A stretch of DNA of 64,000 nt, taken from assembly GCA_002733645.1 (NCBI GenBank), contig NVWL01000006.1, positions 62,001 to 126,000 of the forward strand, written 5' to 3'. The position numbers and the translations under genes were made by a program. Below, one piece after another: positions 9,605-19,900 of the stretch. This DNA comes from Oceanobacter sp. (lineage in GTDB: Bacteria > Pseudomonadota > Gammaproteobacteria > Pseudomonadales > Oceanobacteraceae). Each line of letters begins with the position of its first letter. Position 1 is the first letter of the stretch. The notes under the pieces were generated by a model. The model was not told the origin of the DNA and made no database searches. It saw only the letters and a list, made by a program, of their open reading frames with translations.

Positions 9605-9636
9605 GACTAAAAAGTATCGCGATATACTTTTTAGTC
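9605..9636. repeat. Perfect 13-bp inverted repeat
   Basis: Arms GACTAAAAAGTAT (9605-9617) and ATACTTTTTAGTC (9624-9636) flank CGCGAT. It sits 60 bases upstream of the GNAT start and 117 bases upstream of the Slam-like gene, between divergent genes, so an operator is plausible. It could also form an RNA hairpin. Confidence 0.6.
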
Positions 9637-9752
9637 GCTGATCACTCCCATTCATTACATAACGTACAAATTAGTTCATTTGGGCGACAGTGCAGTATGT
9701 GCCTTATACGCCAGTACGATATACTCGCCGAAATTGACTAGTTTTTTGACAC

Positions 9753-11132
9753 ATGTATAAATTATTAACGCGCGTACTCTTATGCAGCTATCTCTGCTCA
9801 CACTCTGTTTACGCGACTGAGGTCGCAGCGAGTAATGATCCTTCTACCTGCCCTCAAGTAAGTTTTAGTGAGATATTCACCGACCCAAATAATATTGAGC
9901 TTAACTACTGCTACTTATTACAAAAGATCAAAAGCGGTGACTTAAAGTCAGCGATTCCTGTGGTGGAGCGGATATTGTTACTTGACCCTTACGAAGCACA
10001 AGCACGCGTGATCTACGCTAGCTTGCTGTATCACACAGACATGATGAGTGATGCTAAACGTGAGTTTGAAGATGTGCGCCAGCGTCGTTTACCAGTAAGC
10101 GATGAAGAGCTGGTCATGGATTATCTCCGCCGTATTGATGAACTGGGAAAACGAGCCAACCACTCCGTTGAGGTTTCTATTGGAGGGCATTTCGACAATA
10201 ACCGTAACGCCGCTCCCGAAAAGGATGTGCTTTTATTTTATGGGTTTGAGTATCCTTACAAAATTGATGAAGTCGATGACTACGGCACATACACCTCTTT
10301 AACTTACGATCTCAATTATCATTTTGGCGAGTATCGTAATCATGATGTTTTGGCATCGTTAGAGTATTCACATGATAACCAAGCTTTTTACGATACTCAG
10401 GATTTCATGTCGGTGAATGGGTCTTTAGGCGCACGAATTGACATAAACGGCACCAATGTAACGACCTTAGCCTATCATTCTCTCCATCGCCTCCATGGCG
10501 AGTCATTTTTACGAAGTAGCGGCGCAAGACTAGGCCTAGACAAACATTGGAATCTTCGCGATCACGACCTCACCTTGTACGCATCCGCTACCGGGGGATA
10601 TTTTAAAGATACCTATATTGATAGTGACACCAGCCCTTCTGCCTCCAGCAGCTCCGGGGAACGTACCTTTGCTCGTGCCAGCGGCTCGATTACTTTTGGC
10701 TCTTCTCACCGCTTATCATTAGCTGCTGGCTACACCTATAAAAACGCTGACCCTTTAACGTTTGAATATCGCAGCTGGAACACCAGCTTGGGTCATTTGT
10801 GGATGTTTAAAAATGGCCAACGTTTATCGACGTACATCAACGGTGGCCATTTAACCTATGCGGCAACCGATGAGTTCGTGACAGGTGACCCAACTCAAGA
10901 GCGCCAAGATACACCGGTACAAGTTATGACGACGTTCACAACGCCCGTCGGCTGGTTCTTTGATGTTGCTGGTCTCACATCAGACAACAAACCTATCTCT
11001 AAAAGTAACGCCTTTAAGAACTTTACACTGGCGCTCTCGGGTGAGTATCAAAGCAATCACTCGGACATTCCTAATTTTGATTCCAACAATGTGCGCTGGC
11101 AGGCTATGTTCCGCAAGCGCTTCGAATTTTAA
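9753..11132 (+). CDS. Slam-like TPR plus outer-membrane beta-barrel protein
   Basis: This 459-residue protein has a signal peptide (about 1-21, ending SVYA). Two TPR-like helices follow (about 55-125; KSAIPVVERILLLDPYEAQA and ASLLYHTDMMSDAKREFE), then roughly 330 residues of alternating amphipathic strands ending in Phe, typical of an outer-membrane barrel. The junction GGHFDNNRNAAP resembles the start of DUF560/Slam barrels (surface lipoprotein assembly modulators). Length and domain order fit that family, whose known members move lipoproteins to the cell surface. Its stop overlaps the start of the FecR-domain gene by one base, so the pair is translationally coupled. A giant lipoprotein gene lies 2.8 kb downstream. 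Slam function is inferred; a general TPR-porin is the alternative. No clear ribosome site is seen before the ATG. Confidence 0.72.
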   Translation: MYKLLTRVLLCSYLCSHSVYATEVAASNDPSTCPQVSFSEIFTDPNNIELNYCYLLQKIKSGDLKSAIPVVERILLLDPYEAQARVIYASLLYHTDMMSDAKREFEDVRQRRLPVSDEELVMDYLRRIDELGKRANHSVEVSIGGHFDNNRNAAPEKDVLLFYGFEYPYKIDEVDDYGTYTSLTYDLNYHFGEYRNHDVLASLEYSHDNQAFYDTQDFMSVNGSLGARIDINGTNVTTLAYHSLHRLHGESFLRSSGARLGLDKHWNLRDHDLTLYASATGGYFKDTYIDSDTSPSASSSSGERTFARASGSITFGSSHRLSLAAGYTYKNADPLTFEYRSWNTSLGHLWMFKNGQRLSTYINGGHLTYAATDEFVTGDPTQERQDTPVQVMTTFTTPVGWFFDVAGLTSDNKPISKSNAFKNFTLALSGEYQSNHSDIPNFDSNNVRWQAMFRKRFEF

Positions 11133-12421
11133 TGGCGGCTATGATGACTTTTACTAAATTTTCACGTCTGCATGCTCTCTTACTTTTAGCATTTTCATGC
11201 ATGCCGCTTATTTCTCTAGCTGAACAGGCTACTGAGTTAAGTGATCAGTCGGCCACCCCGATGCAAACTGAACAGGTTGGTGTGCTTGGTGGGCTGTATG
11301 GAAGCGTCTCACTCAAGCGCGATGGTTCCGAGATATCGTTAACCGGGGGCAATAATATTCAAGTCGGTGATCGTATTCGCGCCCAAAGTGACCAGTTGTT
11401 TCAATTAATTTTACGCGATGAAACCACATTCACATTTGGTGGTGGCGCAGACGTGACCCTCGATGTATTTGATTACGATGAAACCACGGGCGTAGGTCAG
11501 CTTCAAATTACACAACATGCTGGTTTAATGAAGTTTGCGACTGGTCGCATAGCAAATGGTCAAGCCGGTGTATTTCGCATAAACCAACCACACACAAATA
11601 TTGCCGTGCTTGGTACTATGGGGGTTTTGGGCGTACTAACACCGGAACAGGTTACTCAATATTTTCCTCAAATTAGCCTTCCTGATGCGAGTGGAGCAAT
11701 TAGTTATGCTGCTCTTATGGGGCCTGGTCAGCGAGCTTCACGCGTCGCAAAGTCAGGCGCATTTGAAGTCAGTTCAAGTGGAAAAAAGGCTTTAATCAAT
11801 CGCCCAGGTGGTAGTGTATTAGCCAATGCAAACTCTGGCCCTATTGTATTTGTTGCACCACCATTAGCCATCAGCCGATCACTTATTGCTAATGAAGAGG
11901 AAGATAGCTCATCAAACTCAGGGGATCACAGCATTCCCGACAGCTCAGCCAATAAGGCATCAGGCGATCTATCCAATAGCCTGCCTTCGCTAACAGCAGA
12001 GTCTATGCAGGGCATAAACAGGGACAACTCAAATAATACTCAAGAAAATCGCGCTCTACTTCGTGATGTTAGGACTTTAATTAATAAAGAGTCGATACAG
12101 GATGCACTCGATAATCTACAGCAAACATTAATTTTACCTGAAGAAAATCAAATACCTCCTAGCTCACCGGCTCCTGGCACACCGACGAGTTCGACCCAAG
12201 ACTCAACCACCCCAGATGAAAACTCAGGAACCCTAAATCCGTTACCGATTGATCCATTACCGATTGATCCTATTCCTATCGACCCTAATCCCATAGATCC
12301 AATTATTGATCCCATAGATCCAGGAATAGATCCAGGAATAGATCCGGGAATAGATCCGGGAATAGATCCGGGAATAGATCCGGGCGGAATAGTATGCCCC
12401 GGAGATCCAACGTGTCCTTAA
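11132..12421 (+). CDS. Secreted FecR-domain protein with Pro/Asp repeat tail
   Basis: This 429-residue protein starts within TAATG at the end of the upstream barrel gene. A signal peptide covers about residues 1-30 (LLLLAFSCMPLISLA). Residues about 45-170 form a FecR-type domain (GGLYGSVSLKRDGSEI, GDRIRAQSDQLFQLIL, HTNIAVLGTMGVLGV). A Ser/Asn-rich linker follows, then a C-terminal tail of DP-rich repeats (PIDP, then GIDP units) ending CPGDPTCP. The FecR domain without a transmembrane anchor suggests a periplasmic or surface accessory, not a sigma regulator. Coupling to the barrel gene indicates a shared complex. The cysteines at the end of the tail may form a disulfide. Confidence 0.75.
   Translation: MAAMMTFTKFSRLHALLLLAFSCMPLISLAEQATELSDQSATPMQTEQVGVLGGLYGSVSLKRDGSEISLTGGNNIQVGDRIRAQSDQLFQLILRDETTFTFGGGADVTLDVFDYDETTGVGQLQITQHAGLMKFATGRIANGQAGVFRINQPHTNIAVLGTMGVLGVLTPEQVTQYFPQISLPDASGAISYAALMGPGQRASRVAKSGAFEVSSSGKKALINRPGGSVLANANSGPIVFVAPPLAISRSLIANEEEDSSSNSGDHSIPDSSANKASGDLSNSLPSLTAESMQGINRDNSNNTQENRALLRDVRTLINKESIQDALDNLQQTLILPEENQIPPSSPAPGTPTSSTQDSTTPDENSGTLNPLPIDPLPIDPIPIDPNPIDPIIDPIDPGIDPGIDPGIDPGIDPGIDPGGIVCPGDPTCP
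12323..12382 (+). repeat. Five tandem 12-bp repeats in the FecR-domain gene
   Basis: Five uninterrupted copies of GGAATAGATCC(A/G) encode Gly-Ile-Asp-Pro repeats. Degenerate forms of the unit (IDPLP, IDPIP, IDPNP) run upstream from about 12239. The near-identity of the last copies indicates recent slippage, and copy number probably varies between strains. Confidence 0.9.
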
Positions 12422-12502
12422 GACACAATTAGCAAATGGCGAAGCTGTCGAACGCTTCGCTCTGTGTTAACGTCCCATTTTTTATGATTATCTGAGGGTT
12501 TT

Positions 12503-13867
12503 ATGATCTGCGGTTTTGACTACGGCACATCAAACTGTGCCATGGGCATTTTTGAGAACAACGCCGTACGTTTATTAAACGTTGATGGTGACAAACAATT
12601 TATGCCATCCGCACTCTATGCGTTAGGTCGCGAATTAATTTGTGAACAAGTCAGTCATGGCATTAAGGCCGGAATAAGCCGCGATGAATTTATTGCCTTA
12701 CGTCGTGGCCAATTACAAATGGCGTTACGGGTTCGTAACGAGTTAGATCTTATTGCAGATGATAATGTGATGTTCGTTGGCCATGAGGCATTTAAGCAAT
12801 ACTTCGCTGATCCAGAAGAAGGCTACTTTGTAAAATCCCCAAAATCATTTTTAGGCGCTAGCGGCTTACGCACTGAGTTTATGCACTTTTTTGAAGACGT
12901 CGTCACCGCCATGATGCAAACCGTGAAGCGTCGATCTGAGGCTTCTCTAGGTTATGAATTAACACGTACCGTTATAGGCCGCCCGGTGAATTTTCAGGGT
13001 ACCGATGCCGAGCAGAGCAACCAGCAAGCTTTGGCTATTCTGACCACCGCCGCCAAACGCAGTGGTTTTAATGACGTTGAATTTTTATACGAGCCCATTG
13101 CTGCGGGTTTGAGTTTTGAGCGTCAACTGACCGAAAACAAAACCGTATTAGTTGTTGATATTGGTGGCGGTACGAGTGACTGCGCTATGGTACGTATGGG
13201 GCCAGATCATATTGGGTTGGATGATCGTACGACGGATTTTCTTGGGCATACCGGTGAGCGTGTTGGCGGTAATGATTTAGATATTCGCTTGGCTGGCGAG
13301 CAATTAATGCCACTGTTTGGCATGACTGCCGAATTAAAAACTGGCAAACCTATGCCAACAAAAACCTTCTTGGATGCGGTAGCTACCAATGATGTGGGTG
13401 CCCTATCTCGTTTTAGCAGTTTAGAAACAGGCCTTTACTTAGAGCAACTACAACGCGACTGCAAAGAACCAGAACTGATTGCTCGTTTAATACACCTTCG
13501 TAAAAACAAACAAAATCAACAGCTGGTTCGCCGTGCAGAAGAAACAAAAATACAGCTTTCGGATGAACAAGAAGTTCAGGTCATGCTGGATTTTGTTGAA
13601 ACCGGATTAAGCACTCAAGTGACTCGCGATGAACTTCGTGACGCTGTGGATCGCCCTCTTGAGCGTATTACTAACTTAATGAGTGACGCGATTGCGCAAG
13701 CAGGTACGCAACCCGATTTAATTTTTGTGACAGGCGGTAGCGCACGTTCACCAGTCATTAGGGAGGCTGTAGCTAATAAATTGGGGAATATTCCATTATT
13801 GGATGGTGACCACTTTGGTAGTGTGGCGTCAGGTTTAACGGAATGGGCAAACCGAATTTATCGTTAA
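12503..13867 (+). CDS. yegD: YegD-type Hsp70-family chaperone
   Basis: This 454-residue protein matches E. coli YegD in length and along its whole ATPase domain: phosphate 1 motif GFDYGTSN (residues 4-11), FVKSPKSFLGASGL (about 110), VIGRPVNFQG (about 157), YEPIAAGL, phosphate 2 motif VVDIGGGTSD (about 220) and the adenosine motif VTGGSARSP (about 413). It lacks the DnaK substrate-binding and lid regions, so it is an atypical Hsp70 acting as an actin-fold ATPase. A GAGGG ribosome site precedes the ATG. It follows the FecR gene by 81 bases. Whether it serves the surface-protein locus is unknown. Confidence 0.9.
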   Translation: MICGFDYGTSNCAMGIFENNAVRLLNVDGDKQFMPSALYALGRELICEQVSHGIKAGISRDEFIALRRGQLQMALRVRNELDLIADDNVMFVGHEAFKQYFADPEEGYFVKSPKSFLGASGLRTEFMHFFEDVVTAMMQTVKRRSEASLGYELTRTVIGRPVNFQGTDAEQSNQQALAILTTAAKRSGFNDVEFLYEPIAAGLSFERQLTENKTVLVVDIGGGTSDCAMVRMGPDHIGLDDRTTDFLGHTGERVGGNDLDIRLAGEQLMPLFGMTAELKTGKPMPTKTFLDAVATNDVGALSRFSSLETGLYLEQLQRDCKEPELIARLIHLRKNKQNQQLVRRAEETKIQLSDEQEVQVMLDFVETGLSTQVTRDELRDAVDRPLERITNLMSDAIAQAGTQPDLIFVTGGSARSPVIREAVANKLGNIPLLDGDHFGSVASGLTEWANRIYR

Positions 13868-13903
13868 CTCCCAGCTTTAACGTCTTCACTAATATATAAA
13901 ACA

Positions 13904-13931
13904 AAAAGGCCACTCAAATGAGTGGCCTTTT
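13904..13931. terminator. Bidirectional intrinsic terminator
   Basis: A 13-bp stem (13904-13916 with 13919-13931; core GGCCACTC) is flanked by A and T tracts on both sides. It sits between the convergent yegD-like gene and the giant lipoprotein gene and can serve both. Confidence 0.9.
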
Positions 13932-13944
13932 ATTTGAGACCCTC

Positions 13945-16900
13945 CTATTGCACAGGTTCTTCCGCTGGTGGGAATAAGATTGTTATAAAATCTAAGAAGC
14001 TATCTAACTGCGACGTCGCACTAGGGTTGGCATTAGTATAAGAACGCTGTGTTCCATCTGCAAAGCTCAACAACATACCGTCCTGACTATTACCTAAATG
14101 AGCCGTAGCAACCAAGGTTTCGCCCGCATAGATGTATCCGGTCGCGCCTGATAGATAGATCTGCATGGCAGCAGTCTCAGAATTAAGTTCAGCATTATCA
14201 TTCAGGTTACTCACGAATAGACTACCATCTGACGTCAACTCGACCACATACGTCTGGAATACATTACTACCAGACTCATCTACTACATTTTCCTGAATCG
14301 TGCTGGTAATAGTACCGCCATAAACGAGCCCTGCTTCCACTTCTGCAATGATCTGCTCCCACTGCTCGGCAGTAACAACCGGAGGAGCAGTTGCATCGTC
14401 TGGGTTTTCACTAAAACTCACTAATCCTAGAGCGAAATCTTTAAGTACATCGACCAAAGGACCAAGGCCTTCGATCCTAATGTTGCTTTCTGTTACGACC
14501 GGAGGTAAGCCGATATTATTTTCCACTTTCGCCGAAGTCAAAACACTGACGTCATTATTAATATCTAAGCGGAATAAATCTTTTCCACCAATAGAATTTA
14601 AGGTTTCACCTGCTGGATTTGTACGGCTTAATGTTTTCGCAAATATATTGAATATCGGCCCTACTTTAGCCCCGTTGATCACTTCACGGTCAAAGATAAA
14701 GCCCATGTCCATATTACTCATAGAGAAAGCTAGAGAACTGTCATCAGGGTCTTTAATTGTCATTACGCCAGAAATACCTACTTCTAACTTAATAACTGCA
14801 ATTAAAGCATCAAGCGCAGGATCTAACTGACTACCCGCATATTCGAGCTCTGTCATATCTGCGAATGTAGCAAGAACATCTGAAGGACTCTCTGATACAT
14901 CCAAAGTTAAACAGAAGTTATTCAGCTCTAACACTGAAGTGTCATTACTAATATTACCAGTAAAACAAATATCCAGAGGAGCTGCAGTAAAATCATAATT
15001 CGCTCCGAATACACGACGTTTACCGCCCAACAATCCACGAATATCAGGCACATCAGAAGTCAAATCATAAGTCTGCCCGTTAGCTTCACCAGTTATGGTC
15101 AAAAGACATTCATCATCACCTCTTCGACCTGTGCAATCACTGATCGTAGCATTCACCCCTTCATATGCAGCAGGCACATCAACAGTACAGCTCACTGAAA
15201 TGATAGCGTTGATCTGCGGAACACATAATGCAGTCTGAGTACCAAACCCAATAACCGTCGTCAATGCCTCTACCATATTCGCGGTATTCGTCTGATCATC
15301 TGTTGTCACATATAGCCAACCTAGATCACGATTAACCTGATCAATTCCAGATTCAGCCGCTTTGGCAGAGTCAAGATATGCGCCTACCACATCAATTGGA
15401 GCAACTGCACGATCAAAGTTATCTTGATCAAAACCTGTGGCTTCAGCAATGGTAGTAACATTACGACATGCACTACGATCTAGATCTTCATCACCGATGA
15501 TCAAACAAACACTCGGGTCAGCCAGTTCAGGCGTCCAGTCAGTAACCAGAGCATCAAAGCCGTTGATCATGGTGGTTAAAGAACCATCATTAATACTTTC
15601 ACCAACCGTCTTAGCATTAGCGATAAAGGTATCGAAACCGGTATAGCTGATTTCAGTAAAGAGAATAGGATCGCCGTTTTCATCCAAACCTTGTGATTCA
15701 TCCACTAGATTCAATGTGCTGACATCAATCACACCAGACTTAAGCGGCATCTGACCACCTAGCAAGCCGAAGATCAGACCAACATTATCAGCCACTGAAT
15801 CAATAGATAGACCAGCAACCACAGCAGTTTCCTGCAAGCTGGCCGCAAAGATGGCGTGACGAACTCGATCTTCATCATCATTCAATGCTTGGCTGACTTC
15901 GAAGCTGTCGGTCAGATCAATAGCACGCTGGTTAACGTAGGTTTCATCATTGAAGCCAAACAACTTGGCTAAACGACGATGCCCAAGAAGCACATTATTA
16001 TCATCCAGTGCTTGCGGGAAGGCTTGTAGCCAAGTCGCCGCCATATGCGTCATTGGTGTGACAGCAATAGCTCCTGCGAAATCAGAACCCGACACGATTG
16101 TATCCAAGATCATACCTTCTGCAGGCGCACCTGATTCACCAAAGATTGCAGGTGGAGACAAAAGACAACCACTTGGCGCATCACACACCATGGTCGTGCT
16201 TGCATTTGTTGTCACTCGGATTCGAACAGGTTTGGTTTGTGTTCCAAGGTCGAAACCAAAGTAACCGTTAGCGTCTGTAGTTGTTGTACCTAAAGTACTC
16301 CAGACGTGATCCCTAGTGTCTGTGTCATAGCTGTCATAAACAAAGGCTTCGACAAGTGCGTTTGCTAACACACCTTTCACCGCACGACCCGCCACCGCTG
16401 GCTCTGCCGCCACGACGATATCGAAAGTTTGCGTTCCCGTCGCCGAGCCATCGCTTACGCTAACAACTACAGTTTCAGTACCTGCCGCAGATGGAATCCA
16501 GCGAATCTCGCCCGTATTCACATCAATCTGCATACCAGATGGGCTAGTCGTCAGGGCAAACGTAAACGCATCCCCTTCCACATCGCTGGCTGCAACATCG
16601 TAGGCGTAGACTTGATTTTCAGTGGCGTCTGTTACGGCCGTTGACGTTACCGACGGCGCATCGTTCACAGCCGCAACGGTGACTGTCACGACATTAGTCA
16701 CCGATACAGTGCCGTCGCTGACAGCAACGGTGAAGCTGTCACTGCCGCTAAAGTCGATGTTTGGCGTGTAGCTAAACTCAGAGCCATTGCGCGTAACAAT
16801 CCCGCTTAATGCCCCTGAACTCAACGACCAAGTAAGCGAGTCGTTATCGGCATCCGTTGCATTAAACGTCAGGCTACCGGTTTCATCTTCATTGATATTC

Positions 16901-19900
16901 AATGTTGACGTCGCACCTTCTGTAATAACAGGTACGTCGTTCACTGGATTAATGGTCACAGAGACATCGATGGTATCCGTTAACACGCTGTCAGAAACCT
17001 GAACCGTAAAGTTATCCGTACCATTGGTGTCTAATGCTGGAACATAGGTCACCAAACCATTGGCATCGACGGCAACACCACCTTGTGAAGCACCACTACT
17101 GATAGACCAAGTTAGGCTATCGCCATCGCTATCCGTTGCAGCCAATGGCAATGTCACTTGATTATCTTCATCGGTGGTCATAGTGGCTGTCGCACCATTA
17201 GTGATAACAGGCGCTGCATTCACTGAATTCACTGTCACGTTCACTGTGATGGTGTTAGTAGACGTGCCATCGCTGAGTTCAACCACAAAGCTGTCGTTAC
17301 CACTGAAGTCGGTATTTGGCGTGTAGCTGGCGCTGACGTTGGTACCTGTGCTCGTGACATTCGCAACACCATTGGTGGCAGCAGTTGTCACACTCCAGCT
17401 TAGGTTGGCTGCGTCGGTATCCACATCAACACCATTCAAGGATACCGAACCTTCGGTATTCTCGTCAGTCGTCAGGTTAATGCTGCTGCCCTGTGCAATC
17501 GCTGGGGCATCATCCACTGGGTTAACAGTCACATCGACGGTAATGATATCGGTCAATTCACCATCACTGATTTCTACGACGAAGCTATCTGCGCCATTAG
17601 TGTTGGCATTAGGTGCGTAGGTCACCAACATGCTCGCACCGGTGTTCACCGCATTCACACTTGCCGTACCACTGGATGCTTGAGTCAGAATCGTCCAAGT
17701 AATGTTGGCAGCATCAGTATCAATATCCGTTGCGTTCAGCGTGACATTACCCGCGACGTCTTCGTCAGTAACGATGGTCGCCGTGGCTTCCGTAATGGTA
17801 GGCGCGTCATTGGCTGCTTCTACCGTCACATTGACTGTGATGGTGTCAGAAGCCGTTCCGTCAGAGATGGTTACAGTGAAGCTGTCATCACCGTTGAAGT
17901 CCGTATTTGGTGTGTAATTCACAACCTTACTCGTACCGGTTCCAGACACAGTCGCTGAGCCATTCGTCGCTGCACTTGCAATTGACCAAGTCAGTTCAGA
18001 GGCGGCGTTGTCAACATCCGTTGCGTTCAGAACTAGGCTGAAGGCCTGTGGCGTTGCGTCTTCATCCATGGTGACTGTTGTGCTCTCACCTTCTGTAATC
18101 ACTGGCGCGTCGTTCACCGCAGTCACATCAATCGTGAAGGTTTGGGTCACGCTTCCTGAATCATCATTAACAACAAGTGTTACAAGAGCAGATGAAACAT
18201 CATTGCCTGGCGTCCAAGTTAATTCACCCGTCGTCGAGTTCACATTCATAGATGCTGGCGCAGTACCAACATTCCAAGTGAGGGTATCACCATCGACATC
18301 GGTCGCTGCTGGTACGTAGGTGTATACCTGACCTTCAGTGGCGATAGTCACTGCTTCAGAAGTAATCACAGGGAGGTCGTTAACAGCGACAACGGTCATA
18401 GTAACGGTAATGGTATCGGTTAATGCACCATCACTAACCTGCACAACAAAAGTATCATCACCGTTGAAGTCCGCTGATGGCGTGTAGTTCACCGTCTGGC
18501 TAGCACCCGTTCCTGAAACCACCACCTCACCATTGCTGGCTACAGAGGCAATTTCCCAAGTTAACGTACCACCATCAACGTCCGTTGCATTCAAGGCAAA
18601 GCTACTTACGGTATCTTCGTTGGTGCTTTGTGCCGAAGTCTCACCTTCGGTGATCACTGGTGCATCAGCAACCGCATTAACAGTAACGTTAACCACAATC
18701 GTGTCAGACAAGGTGCCGTCGCTCACTTGAACCGTGAAGCTATCAGATCCATTGAAGTTAGCATTCGGCGTGTAGTTCACCGTCTGACTTGCACCCGTTC
18801 CAGATACAATCGCTGCTCCATTCGTTGCCAGACCACTGATGCTCCAAGTGATGGCATCACCGTCAGCGTCCGTTGCGTTCAAAGTCAGGTTCGCTACGGT
18901 GTCTTCGTCCGTCGCGAGCGAAGTCGTTGCACCTTCGGTAATGACTGGCGCATCGTTCACCGCACCCACTGTGATGGTGAAGGTTTGACTGACGGTTTCA
19001 GTACCATCGAAAACATCCACTGTGACGACACCTTGATCAACACCATTGGCTGGCGTCCAAGTGATCACGCCTGAAGCTGAGTCAATCACCATGCCCGCAG
19101 GGTTCGCTGAAAGGCTGAATGTCAGGCTATCGCCATCAATGTCATTGGCTACTACGGTGTAGGTGTACTCAACTGCTTCGGTGGCACCGGTGATCGGAGA
19201 AGAAGTAATCGTCGGCGCATCGTTCACAGGCGTCACTGTAATGGTGAAGCTTTGTGTCGCTGTTTCTTGGCTATCAGACACTTGAACTGTTACAGGTTCA
19301 GTCGTCACGCCATTGGCAGGCGTCCAAGTGATTGCACCTGAGGCTGAATCAATGCTCATGCCTTCCGGTGCAACCGTTAGACTGAATTCAAGTATGTCAT
19401 CATCAATATCCGAGGCCGTCACTGTGTAGCCGTAGGCTTCGTCTTCCGTTGCTGTAGTCACAGCATCAGAAGTCACTATTGGTGCATCGTTAGCAGCATT
19501 CACTGTAACGTTAACCACCAAGGTATCGGTCGCTTGGTTATCGCTCACCTGAACAGTGAAACTATCAGCACCATTAAAGTCTGCATTTGGTGTGTAGTTG
19601 ATTGTCTGGCTTACACCAGTACCACTGACAACCGCAGAACCGTTTGTGCCGTTCGCAGCAATCGACCAAGTAATGGTATCGCCATCAACGTCAGTCGCAT
19701 TCAGCGTCACGCTGCCTGTGTTGTCTTCGTCGGTATCAATGGTTGCCGATACTTCAGTAATCTCAGGCGCGTCATTCACTGGCGTGACAGAAATGGTGAA
19801 GGTCTGGGTATCTGTTAACTGAGTATCCGTCACTTCAACCGTGACGCTCTCTTCAACAACACCGTTGGCTGGCGTCCAAGTGATTTCACCCGTCTCTGCA

